From positions 34,344 to 46,512 of the forward strand of contig DCKD01000004.1 of the NCBI GenBank assembly GCA_002320245.1: a stretch of DNA of 12,169 nucleotides, read 5' to 3'. Of this stretch, positions 6,650-11,927 are shown one piece after another. The notes below the pieces were generated by a model. That model ran no database searches, was not told the DNA's origin, and worked only from the letters and a program-made list of their open reading frames with translations. The number at the start of each line of letters is the position of its first letter. Position 1 is the first letter of the stretch. Origin of the DNA: Lachnospiraceae bacterium UBA1683 (GTDB lineage Bacteria > Bacillota > Clostridia > Lachnospirales > Lachnospiraceae). Made by a program: the position numbers and the translations under genes.

Positions 6650-7018
6650 TTACTCATAAGGATAATTATGTTCAGCTTTTGATTGAAATTCTTTTAGGTT
6701 AATAATCTTCATATTTTTATTAAATTCAATAATAGATACTCCGTCAAATCCACCGATTTCATTGTTATAATCACATTCAAAATACCATTCGACAACTGTG
6801 AACATACCTTGATGAATAAATTTTTTAATTTTCCACTTCAAAACCGCGCCGTTTATATTCCAATCAGCAAACCATTTCAAGATTTGAGTTAATCCATGAT
6901 ATTCAGGTCCATAGCACTCACTATATATAATATCATCAGAAAAAATACTTTCCAATGGTTCGATGTTTTTATCAAGCCACGATTGAAAATAACTTTTAAC
7001 AATATCTTCTCTTTGCAT
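6650..7018 (-). CDS. SnoaL-like / NTF2-fold small protein
   Basis: This 122-aa protein has ATG at 7018 behind TAGGAGGC. The N-terminus MQREDIVKSYFQSWLDKNIE, followed by FSDDIIYSECYGPEYHG and a central hydrophobic pattern (VVEWYFEC near residue 80), matches the SnoaL-like polyketide-cyclase/NTF2 superfamily. It ends with the usual FDGVSIIEFN block. These alpha+beta cone proteins bind small hydrophobic molecules or act as isomerases and hydrolases; a substrate cannot be read from sequence. It has its own strong promoter and is co-directional with merR (115-base gap), so the pair may handle or sense a small compound. That link is inferred from adjacency only. Confidence 0.8.
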   Translation of the reverse strand: MQREDIVKSYFQSWLDKNIEPLESIFSDDIIYSECYGPEYHGLTQILKWFADWNINGAVLKWKIKKFIHQGMFTVVEWYFECDYNNEIGGFDGVSIIEFNKNMKIINLKEFQSKAEHNYPYE

Positions 7019-7062
7019 ATAAGCCTCCTACAACTTCAAAATTGTCTAATTCTTCCCCCCAC

Positions 7063-7091
7063 ATTATAGTTCCATTTTCTAAGCAATGCAA
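7063..7091 (-). promoter_or_regulatory. promoter of the SnoaL-like gene
   Basis: On the - strand TTGCAT (7091-7086), a 17-base spacer and a perfect TATAAT (7068-7063). Transcription would start about 38 bases before the ATG at 7018. Confidence 0.7.
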
Positions 7092-7202
7092 TAAAAAAGA
7101 ATAACATAACAACACACCACCTGTGCTGTCTGCTATCCTTTTCGACTTACCACCATTATTCATTCGCTGTCCGTATCTTTCAAAGACTAACGTTCCGCAG
7201 GA

Positions 7203-7247
7203 TGCCCAGAGCGACGGTTCCTAACAGGGCGGAGGGTCGGCTGGGCA
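7203..7247. repeat. GC-rich inverted repeat in the snoaL-xre spacer
   Basis: TGCCCAG (7203-7209) pairs with CTGGGCA (7241-7247), and CGAC (7212-7215) with GTCG (7236-7239). GACGGTTC is also directly repeated at 7213-7220 and 7252-7259. It is strikingly GC-rich for this AT-rich element and non-coding. A terminator for xre lacks a U-run; a single-strand replication origin is possible given the rolling-circle Rep. Confidence 0.4.
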
Positions 7248-7271
7248 AGTGGACGGTTCTCTACACATTCC

Positions 7272-7688
7272 CTATTCTGCCAGATATTCTATCGCCGATT
7301 CTCTTCTTCCCTCATATTTGTCTTTCGCAAGAAGTTCATTGATAAAACACAGCAGTTTCTCCGTGTCATCATCGTCCAGTAAATCCATTTTCACCAGTAT
7401 ATCAAGTTCTGTCTGGTTCTTTGGATGTACGGATACTGGCTGGGACATATCAACCACTACTTTCAGCCGATTGGTTTTCTGTGTAGTTTCAATATCCGTA
7501 GTCAGTCCCATGACATGACTTTTACTTACTCCAAATATCTGCGACAGCTTTTCCCATATGGATTCATCTCTCGGTGTTCCATTGCCGTTCTCATAGTTTG
7601 TCAGCATACTCTGCGAAATACCCAGTTCTTTTGCCAGTTCCGCAACCGTGATATTGCTTTCTTTTCTCAATTCTTTTATTTTATTCAC
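7272..7688 (-). CDS. XRE family repressor (Cro/CI-type HTH)
   Basis: This is a 138-aa protein. The open frame reaches TTG 7694, but GGAGG lies only 3 bases from that codon and 9 bases from GTG 7688, so 7688 is the better start. Residues 1-60 form an HTH_XRE domain (NKIKELRKE, then VAELAKELGISQSMLTNYEN). A linker and a C-terminal helix-rich part (TELDILVKMDLLDDDDTEKL) probably mediate oligomerisation. There is no peptidase-type CI domain, so induction is not by RecA cleavage. It faces away from the 106-aa/rep/int genes, with two palindromic sites between. It is therefore the likely master repressor of replication and excision. Confidence 0.9.
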   Translation of the reverse strand: MNKIKELRKESNITVAELAKELGISQSMLTNYENGNGTPRDESIWEKLSQIFGVSKSHVMGLTTDIETTQKTNRLKVVVDMSQPVSVHPKNQTELDILVKMDLLDDDDTEKLLCFINELLAKDKYEGRRESAIEYLAE

Positions 7689-7713
7689 GTTCAAGCACCT
7701 CCTTCATAAGCAC

Positions 7714-7742
7714 ATTATATTTCAAGATTTTCCGTCTGTCAA
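7714..7742 (-). promoter_or_regulatory. xre promoter
   Basis: On the - strand a perfect TTGACA (7742-7737), a 17-base spacer and a perfect TATAAT (7719-7714). The -35 abuts the distal operator at 7747-7767, so the repressor could feed back on itself. Confidence 0.82.
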
Positions 7743-7746
7743 TCTT

Positions 7747-7767
7747 TTTATCGGATATTCAGATATT
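7747..7767. promoter_or_regulatory. distal operator for the XRE repressor (imperfect)
   Basis: TTTATCGGA-TAT-TCAGATATT: the right arm is identical to the perfect operator at 7812-7832 and the left arm matches at 6 of 9 positions. It lies between the two divergent -35 boxes. Confidence 0.55.
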
Positions 7768-7771
7768 TTAC

Positions 7772-7800
7772 TTGACATTGTCTTTCTCTTGCTATATGAT
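7772..7800 (+). promoter_or_regulatory. promoter for the 106-aa/rep/int genes
   Basis: TTGACA (7772-7777), a 17-base spacer and TATGAT (7795-7800). Transcription would start near 7807, just before the perfect operator, so bound repressor would block RNA polymerase. Confidence 0.82.
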
Positions 7801-7811
7801 ATGAATATCTT

Positions 7812-7832
7812 AATATCTGATAATCAGATATT
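7812..7832. promoter_or_regulatory. perfect palindromic operator for the XRE repressor
   Basis: AATATCTGA-TAA-TCAGATATT has 9-base perfect arms around 3 bases, at about +5 to +25 of the rightward promoter and 18 bases before the first ATG. Confidence 0.7.
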
Positions 7833-7850
7833 TGTAAGGGAGGTGATTGC

Positions 7851-8171
7851 ATGATTCGAGGAAATGACTTTATTTTAAATCCGAACAAATTGGAAGAACA
7901 GTTTCAGTTAGTGGAAGTTTCTGATTGGGTAGACTTTACCACAAAAGAAAAATTAGGATTCTACTACACTGTCCTCTTCCCAAAATTGAAGTTTGAAAAG
8001 GTCAAGGTGGGTGTAAAAGCTACTAATCAGCTTGTTTCTAATGAAGAGCTTGAACAGAAAGGGCAAATTCCCGTTTCATTTGAGGGATTACATACATGGG
8101 CTAGTCTTTATAATGGACGTCTTTCTGTTAAGGCAGAAGCTGATAATATCAGAAAGGCAGGAATGAAATAA
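7851..8171 (+). CDS. 106-aa hypothetical protein, first gene of the replication operon
   Basis: ATG 7851 follows AAGGGAGGT at 6-7 bases. The protein is mixed alpha/beta, without a signal peptide or membrane helix. Notable parts are LVEVSDWVDF, YYTVLFPKL, KVKVGVKATN, VSFEGLHTWASLYNGRL and a terminal VKAEADNIRKAG. The alternating strands and the late V-F-x-x-L…Y…A-x-x-I pattern loosely resemble the small DUF961/YdcP-type proteins of Tn916-like elements. I am not sure of that link. Placement directly before a rolling-circle Rep suggests a replication accessory, possibly a single-strand DNA binder; that is inference. It is controlled by the strong repressed promoter upstream. Confidence 0.85.
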   Translation: MIRGNDFILNPNKLEEQFQLVEVSDWVDFTTKEKLGFYYTVLFPKLKFEKVKVGVKATNQLVSNEELEQKGQIPVSFEGLHTWASLYNGRLSVKAEADNIRKAGMK

Positions 8172-8182
8172 TACGTCCATAC

Positions 8183-8226
8183 CCAGCCAGTCAGTGCCGG
8201 ACAGCGCCATAGGTCTGACTGGCTGG
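8183..8226. repeat. 12-bp perfect inverted repeat upstream of rep
   Basis: CCAGCCAGTCAG (8183-8194) and CTGACTGGCTGG (8215-8226) surround a 20-base GC-rich loop. It lies in the short gap between the 106-aa gene and rep. It could be a cruciform of the double-strand origin or an attenuator limiting rep transcription; no U-tract follows directly. Confidence 0.6.
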
Positions 8227-8236
8227 CTGTTGCAAA

Positions 8237-8297
8237 GGAAGATTTTTCTTCCGACTATACTTGATATATAAAACAACATCTTCCGAAAACAGGAAGA
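8237..8297. other. candidate rolling-circle origin: four alternating GGAAGA/TCTTCC units
   Basis: GGAAGA-TTTT-TCTTCC (8237-8252) and TCTTCC-GAAAACA-GGAAGA (8279-8297) form two adjacent hairpins. The octamer TCTTCCGA is repeated at 8247-8254 and 8279-8286. Hairpins plus a repeated word beside an HUH rep gene are the usual make-up of a double-strand origin. The second unit also supplies the rep ribosome site. Confidence 0.45.
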
Positions 8298-8303
8298 AAA
8301 CGC

Positions 8304-9170
8304 ATGATGAAAATAGGATATGAGGTGAAATTCGTGAACAGTACAAATGACTATTTTGTATACAATACGAAAATCATTGAAACTCCTACTACAAAAGAGA
8401 TATATTTTTATGAATCTCCAATTTATAGTCATTCAAATACCAAATCAGATTTAACCAAAACAAGCAAACGAAAAACTTTTGATGAAATGTCGGCTCATAA
8501 GCAATATGACAGTTTGAAACGCAAGCAGAAACATTATGAACAGACACGCTGGGAAATTGCCCGTATCTTGGATTGCAATTTTGACAATAAAACCAAATTT
8601 TTAACACTGACATTCAAAGATAATATTCAAGACATTACCATAACGAACCGAGAATTTAAGTATTTCATTCAACGATTAAATTACTATTTATACCAGACGA
8701 AAATCCAGACATTAAAATATATTGCAACGTGGGAGAAGCAGAAACGTGGAGCAATCCACTATCATGTTATTTTCTTTGATTTTCCGTATATCGCAAAAGA
8801 GAAACTACAGGAATTATGGTCGCATGGGTTTATCAAAATAAACCGCATTGACGTAGACAGCAAAGAAAACAGAGGCCGCTACCTCAGCAAATATTTTGGA
8901 AAAGACCTGGAATTAAAAGAGCATAAGAAAAAAGCATTTTTCAAATCCCAGAATCTGAAAATGCCAATGGAACAAAAACTTATGCTCACCGATGATGTTT
9001 TCAAAGGATTGGAACAGGAAAACATTGTCTTCCAGAAAAAATACATCCGACAGGTATATGATACAAAGTCCTTTATTACCACTGGCTCGCTCCTAAAGGA
9101 CAGCAGTGTAACATATATCAAAATAAAAAAGAGCCAGAACAGGTGTGCAAGGGGGATTTCTGATGAATAA
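8304..9170 (+). CDS. rolling-circle replication initiator (HUH, G2P/ORF2-like)
   Basis: This 288-aa protein has ATG 8304, preceded by AGGAAG. GTG 8334 (residue 11), behind GAGGTG, is an alternative start. The three HUH motifs are visible: FLTLTF (99-104), HYH (152-154) inside GAIHYHVIFF, and a catalytic-tyrosine block RYLSKYFGKD with Y193 and Y197. That matches the replication-associated ORF2/G2P family. Such proteins nick one strand at the origin through a tyrosine and start rolling-circle replication. The long N-terminus is lysine-rich and probably DNA-binding. The stop overlaps the integrase start by 8 bases, suggesting translational coupling of replication and integration functions. HUH enzymes can also act as relaxases, which may be how the element is mobilised. 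Confidence 0.88.
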   Translation: MMKIGYEVKFVNSTNDYFVYNTKIIETPTTKEIYFYESPIYSHSNTKSDLTKTSKRKTFDEMSAHKQYDSLKRKQKHYEQTRWEIARILDCNFDNKTKFLTLTFKDNIQDITITNREFKYFIQRLNYYLYQTKIQTLKYIATWEKQKRGAIHYHVIFFDFPYIAKEKLQELWSHGFIKINRIDVDSKENRGRYLSKYFGKDLELKEHKKKAFFKSQNLKMPMEQKLMLTDDVFKGLEQENIVFQKKYIRQVYDTKSFITTGSLLKDSSVTYIKIKKSQNRCARGISDE

Positions 9171-10419
9171 ATCCGTCACACAGTCCGACATTACTTTATT
9201 GAATACGCTCGCCACCTGTGCTAATATGTCAGCAGATGAAGTCTTCAAAGATTTTAAACTTATGGCAAACAAAAAAATCTTGGAGAACCACAAATATGAA
9301 ATTTATTACTCGGAATCTGAAAAAAGCTGGCGCACTTATTTACCCGATGATACCAAACCCAATAACCGCCGTCCTGTTAAGAGGAAGAGTAAAGAGAACC
9401 TTGAAAAAGAAATCGTAAGATTTTATATTGAAAAGCAGAAAAACGAAAATCGTGAGAACATCACACTGGAAACGTTGTATGCAGAATGGCTCTTGTATAA
9501 AAGAGATTATACTTCTGTAAAGGCAAAGACAATTCAAGAATACGTTTCAGAGTGGAACAGATTTTTTAAAGACACGGCACTTTCTCAAATGAAAATCGGT
9601 GACATCAAACCGATTACACTTATCCGTTTTTTCAGAGAAGTTACCAAAGAACGCAAATATACACACAAACGGATAAGCAATGCACGTTCCGTATTGAATG
9701 GCATTATGAGCTATGCCATTGAAGAAGAGATTCTATCTCACAATCCTGTATCCGATGTGAATTTCAAGCAGTTTACATATAAACCAGTTGAAATACAAAC
9801 GGATAATGTATTTTCCCATGAAGATACGCAGAAATTGCTGAATTATCTGAAATGTATCATCGAGCCTTATTCACTGGCAATACAGCTATCCTTTTATCTG
9901 TTTATCCGTATCGGTGAAACAAAAGCAATCCGCTGGGAAGATATTGATTATAGCAAGAGAACAGTCTATTTGCACCGACAAGTCACCTGTGAACGTACTC
10001 TGAATGATGATTTATCCTTTTCCAAAAGAGAAGTGAAAGTTGTAAACCAGATGAAGGGAAATACCTCTCATGGATTCCGTAAGCAGTTCTTAACAGATGA
10101 AGCACTCAAGATTCTCCAAAAGGCAAAAGAATTAAATCCTAACGGAATATATGTCTTTGAACCAGACGGAGAAATTATGACTACGGACAGCTTTAACCGC
10201 CGTTTAAAGAAATACTGCAAAGAAGCTGGTGTACCTTATCATTCCAGTCATAAAATCCGTTTCTACAATGCTTCAACAGCCTTTGACGGAAACAATCTCA
10301 CAACCCTCAGTTATTTAATGGGGCATAGTGAAACAGCAACCACGCTTCACTATCTGCGGAACGTCAATAAAAGGGATAATGATATGCTTGCTTTTCAAAA
10401 ACTTGGGATTTCATCATAA
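9163..10419 (+). CDS. int: tyrosine site-specific recombinase (integrase)
   Basis: This 418-aa protein starts at ATG 9163 after AAGGGGG (9149-9155). A GTG 6 codons upstream lacks a ribosome site. An N-terminal arm-binding region at about 40-90 (YEIYYSESEKSWRTYL) is followed by a SAM-like core-binding domain at about 100-200. The catalytic domain has Arg I R249 (FIRIGE), the H363-x-x-R366 box (HKIR), H388 (LMGHSE) and nucleophile Y397 (LHYLRN). All these residues are present, so the enzyme should be active. It should recombine the 26-bp site in the tRNA-Leu 3' end and bind the GTGTTCAAA repeats as arms. It overlaps rep and ends 81 bases before the right attachment repeat. No excisionase gene is visible, so excision may need an unrecognised small protein. 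Confidence 0.95.
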   Translation: MNKSVTQSDITLLNTLATCANMSADEVFKDFKLMANKKILENHKYEIYYSESEKSWRTYLPDDTKPNNRRPVKRKSKENLEKEIVRFYIEKQKNENRENITLETLYAEWLLYKRDYTSVKAKTIQEYVSEWNRFFKDTALSQMKIGDIKPITLIRFFREVTKERKYTHKRISNARSVLNGIMSYAIEEEILSHNPVSDVNFKQFTYKPVEIQTDNVFSHEDTQKLLNYLKCIIEPYSLAIQLSFYLFIRIGETKAIRWEDIDYSKRTVYLHRQVTCERTLNDDLSFSKREVKVVNQMKGNTSHGFRKQFLTDEALKILQKAKELNPNGIYVFEPDGEIMTTDSFNRRLKKYCKEAGVPYHSSHKIRFYNASTAFDGNNLTTLSYLMGHSETATTLHYLRNVNKRDNDMLAFQKLGISS

Positions 10420-10420
10420 A

Positions 10421-10439
10421 GTGTTCAAAGGTGTTCAAA
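10421..10439. repeat. right pair of GTGTTCAAA repeats (integrase arm-site candidates)
   Basis: Copies at 10421-10429 and 10431-10439, 10 bases start to start, directly after the integrase stop. They match the left pair at 5647-5666 in word and orientation. Confidence 0.6.
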
Positions 10440-10451
10440 CTTTTTGAAGCA

Positions 10452-10488
10452 AAAAAATAAGAGAAACGCTGTAAATTCAACGTTTCTC
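10452..10488 (-). terminator. element-borne terminator for the tRNA cluster
   Basis: GAGAAACG (10461-10468) pairs with CGTTTCTC (10481-10488); on the - strand it is followed by TTATTTTTTTG. It lies 12 bases past the tRNA-Leu 3' end inside the element, replacing the displaced chromosomal terminator. It converges with int. Confidence 0.75.
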
Positions 10489-10499
10489 TCACTTTTCAT

Positions 10500-10525
10500 C
10501 AATGCCGCAGACCGGAATCGAACCG
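10500..10525 (-). repeat. right attachment-site repeat within intact tRNA-Leu
   Basis: 26 bases identical to 5563-5588; forms the 3' part of the functional tRNA-Leu, so integration leaves the tRNA intact. Confidence 0.88.
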
Positions 10526-10588
10526 GTACGGGTATCACTACCCACGGGATTTTAAGTCCCGGGCGTCTGCCAGTTCCGCCACTGCGGC
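10503..10588 (-). tRNA. tRNA-Leu (anticodon TAA)
   Basis: 86 nt with a 7-bp acceptor GCCGCAG/CTGCGGC, discriminator A and the long variable arm (GGGTAGTGATACCC) of class II tRNAs. Anticodon loop CTTAAAA. CCA is not encoded. It is the integration target of the neighbouring element. Confidence 0.96.
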
Positions 10589-10591
10589 ATA

Positions 10592-10664
10592 TGGGACCTA
10601 CAGGGCTCGAACCTGTGACCCTCTGCTTGTAAGGCAGATGCTCTCCCAGCTGAGCTAAGATCCC
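10592..10664 (-). tRNA. tRNA-Val (anticodon TAC)
   Basis: 73 nt, cloverleaf with acceptor GGGATCT/AGGTCCC, T loop TTCGAGC, anticodon loop CTTACAA, discriminator A. Only 3 bases separate it from tRNA-Leu. Confidence 0.95.
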
Positions 10665-10669
10665 ATAAA

Positions 10670-10743
10670 CGACCCAGAAGAGACTCGAACTCTCGACCTC
10701 CGCCGTGACAGGGCGGCGCTCTAACCAACTGAGCCACTGGGCC
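10670..10743 (-). tRNA. tRNA-Asp (anticodon GTC)
   Basis: 74 nt, acceptor GGCCCAG/CTGGGTC with discriminator G, anticodon loop CTGTCAC, T loop TTCGAGT. Confidence 0.95.
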
Positions 10744-10757
10744 TTATTAAATTGAAA

Positions 10758-10831
10758 TGGACCTTCGGGGACTCGAACCCAGGACCGATCGGTTATGAGC
10801 CGATTGCTCTGACCAACTGAGCTAAAGGTCC
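10758..10831 (-). tRNA. tRNA-Met (anticodon CAT), possibly tRNA-Ile2
   Basis: 74 nt, acceptor GGACCTT/AAGGTCC, discriminator A, anticodon loop CTCATAA. A CAT anticodon may also belong to tRNA-Ile2, whose C34 is modified to lysidine; the acceptor lacks the unpaired first base of initiators, so fMet is excluded. Confidence 0.9.
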
Positions 10832-10859
10832 ATATAATCTCTGTCCCTTAAAGGAACAA

Positions 10860-10932
10860 AGCCGATGATCGGACTCGAACCGATAACCTGCTGATTACAA
10901 ATCAGCTGCTCTGCCAATTGAGCCACATCGGC
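10860..10932 (-). tRNA. tRNA-Thr (anticodon TGT)
   Basis: 73 nt, acceptor GCCGATG/CATCGGC, discriminator T, anticodon loop TTTGTAA in stem GCTGA/TCAGC. Confidence 0.95.
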
Positions 10933-10953
10933 ATATCAACCTTATCCAGATTT

Positions 10954-10970
10954 GCTGATTCGTAATCAGC
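10954..10970. repeat. orphan hairpin resembling a tRNA anticodon arm
   Basis: GCTGATT-CGT-AATCAGC between tRNA-Thr and tRNA-Glu. It differs from the tRNA-Thr anticodon arm region (10890-10906) only in the three central bases. No D or T arm surrounds it, so it is not a complete tRNA. Confidence 0.5.
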
Positions 10971-10999
10971 ACTCCAGTAATAATTTGAAACAAACTAAA

Positions 11000-11071
11000 T
11001 GACTCCGACGGGAATCGAACCCGTGTTACCGCCGTGAAAGGGCGATGTCTTAACCGCTTGACCACGGAGCC
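11000..11071 (-). tRNA. tRNA-Glu (anticodon TTC)
   Basis: 72 nt, acceptor GGCTCCG/CGGAGTC, discriminator A, anticodon loop CTTTCAC, T loop TTCGATT. First gene of the six-tRNA cluster. Confidence 0.95.
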
Positions 11072-11113
11072 AACTACATATAAAAAGCCGCACTACTCTT
11101 AGCGACGAATTAA

Positions 11114-11142
11114 ATATTACCATACCTTTCCGTTTTTTGCAA
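11114..11142 (-). promoter_or_regulatory. candidate promoter of the tRNA cluster
   Basis: On the - strand TTGCAA (11142-11137), 17 bases, TAATAT (11119-11114), about 43 bases before tRNA-Glu. It overlaps the last codons of the coding remnant at 11117-11413. Confidence 0.55.
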
Positions 11143-11413
11143 GCATTTTTTTCATTTTCATTTTAAAATACCATTCTAATAAAGTTTCTACATATTTTTT
11201 GTTAAATAATATTCCATTTGACACCATATTTACAAAAATCCTGCTATCCGATAGCATCATCAATATTTCCTTGCAATGCCTTATATGCTGTTCTTCCCCT
11301 ATTCCATCAGCGTACGCGGCATTTGTATAATATCCGGATAAAAGATTAGTAGCTTTACCATTAAATCTATAAAAATACGACCTAAGAAAAAATAAGTAAG
11401 TGCCATTGCAAAT
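11117..11413 (-). pseudogene. protein-coding remnant lacking a start, unknown family
   Basis: A 98-residue frame without internal stops runs to TAA 11119-11117. It reads as a real protein (GKATNLLSGYYTNAAYADGI, then SNGILFNKKYVETLLEWYF and a lysine-rich tail). No ATG, GTG or TTG lies near its upstream end, and an in-frame TGA sits at 11416-11414, so the 5' part is lost or broken. I do not recognise the family. It occupies the AT-rich gap between two tRNA transcription units, a common landing site for transferred DNA. The tRNA promoter now overlaps its 3' end, so it is probably not under selection. Confidence 0.5.
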
Positions 11414-11816
11414 TCAGAAATTATATAGAACAATAAAAACCGCCCCTTTTATTCTTATTCTTACACATCACCATAACATCGTATAATTAAGTAATCAAAT
11501 ATGCGTTCCTGGTTATTTGTATTATTTGCGGAAACATTATTCAGAGGGGAAATACTTAAAGATATAAACATACACACTCTTAAATTTGTATATGCAATCC
11601 GAACTTTACCAGAGGTCGTCCAATCAATGCAATACATTCTGATTGTTTATTTAAATGTCATCTCCATTCCTGACAGCTCTATTTTGTACGGGACTTAAAA
11701 AGATGTACTTTAACGTTTTTGTGCATCCCATAAATATATAATTAGATTTTTTGTTAACAAGCACACTGTGCTTGAATTTTCTTTTGTTTACTGCTTTTGA
11801 TATAATTTCTGATAAC
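11414..11816. other. AT-rich spacer without convincing gene
   Basis: No ORF with a ribosome site and no RNA gene is seen. A perfect 8-bp inverted repeat, CAAGCACA-C-TGTGCTTG (11758-11774), is followed on + by a T-rich stretch and may be a leftover terminator. The rest appears to be decayed DNA. Confidence 0.5.
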
Positions 11817-11848
11817 AAAAAATCCTGTAAACTATGTTGCTTACAGGA
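11816..11848 (-). terminator. Rho-independent terminator after tRNA-Asn
   Basis: TCCTGTAA (11848-11841 on the - strand) pairs with TTACAGGA (11830-11823) around a 10-base loop and is followed by TTTTTTG. It lies 7 bases past tRNA-Asn and would end the upstream, probably rRNA-linked, transcript. Confidence 0.82.
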
Positions 11849-11855
11849 CTTTTAA

Positions 11856-11927
11856 CTCCCCGAGTTGGGTTCGAACCAACGACCCTTCGGTTAACAGCCG
11901 AATGCTCTACCGCTGAGCTATCGAGGA
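11856..11927 (-). tRNA. tRNA-Asn (anticodon GTT)
   Basis: 72 nt, acceptor TCCTCGA/TCGGGGA with one G-T pair, discriminator G, anticodon loop CTGTTAA, T loop TTCGAAC. Followed by its own terminator, so it is a separate unit from the six-tRNA cluster. Confidence 0.95.

Larger units (their letters stand above)
5563..10525. mobile_element. integrative element in tRNA-Leu carrying Rep and tyrosine integrase
   Basis: The element is bounded by the 26-bp direct repeats and is about 4.96 kb long. The integrase gene lies at the tRNA-proximal end, as usual for tRNA-targeting elements. It contains, left to right, merR (-), snoaL-like (-), xre (-), a 106-aa protein (+), a rolling-circle Rep (+) and the integrase (+). 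The DNA is AT-richer than the mgt operon. No relaxase distinct from Rep, no type IV secretion gene, no capsid gene and no recognisable excisionase are present. It could be a small integrating plasmid, a mobilisable element using its HUH Rep, or a satellite. The element restores a complete tRNA-Leu at its right junction. Confidence 0.85.

Noticed and set aside
8236..8300. CRISPR-like repeat array
   Set aside because: The repeated units are 6-8 bases, alternate in orientation and have no uniform spacers; a Rep origin is a better reading.
10444..10737. Short frames across tRNA-Leu, tRNA-Val and tRNA-Asp
   Set aside because: Translations of tRNA genes, a well-known annotation artefact.
11501..11698. 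65-codon + strand frame
   Set aside because: No ribosome site before the ATG, AT-rich low-information composition, no recognisable family.
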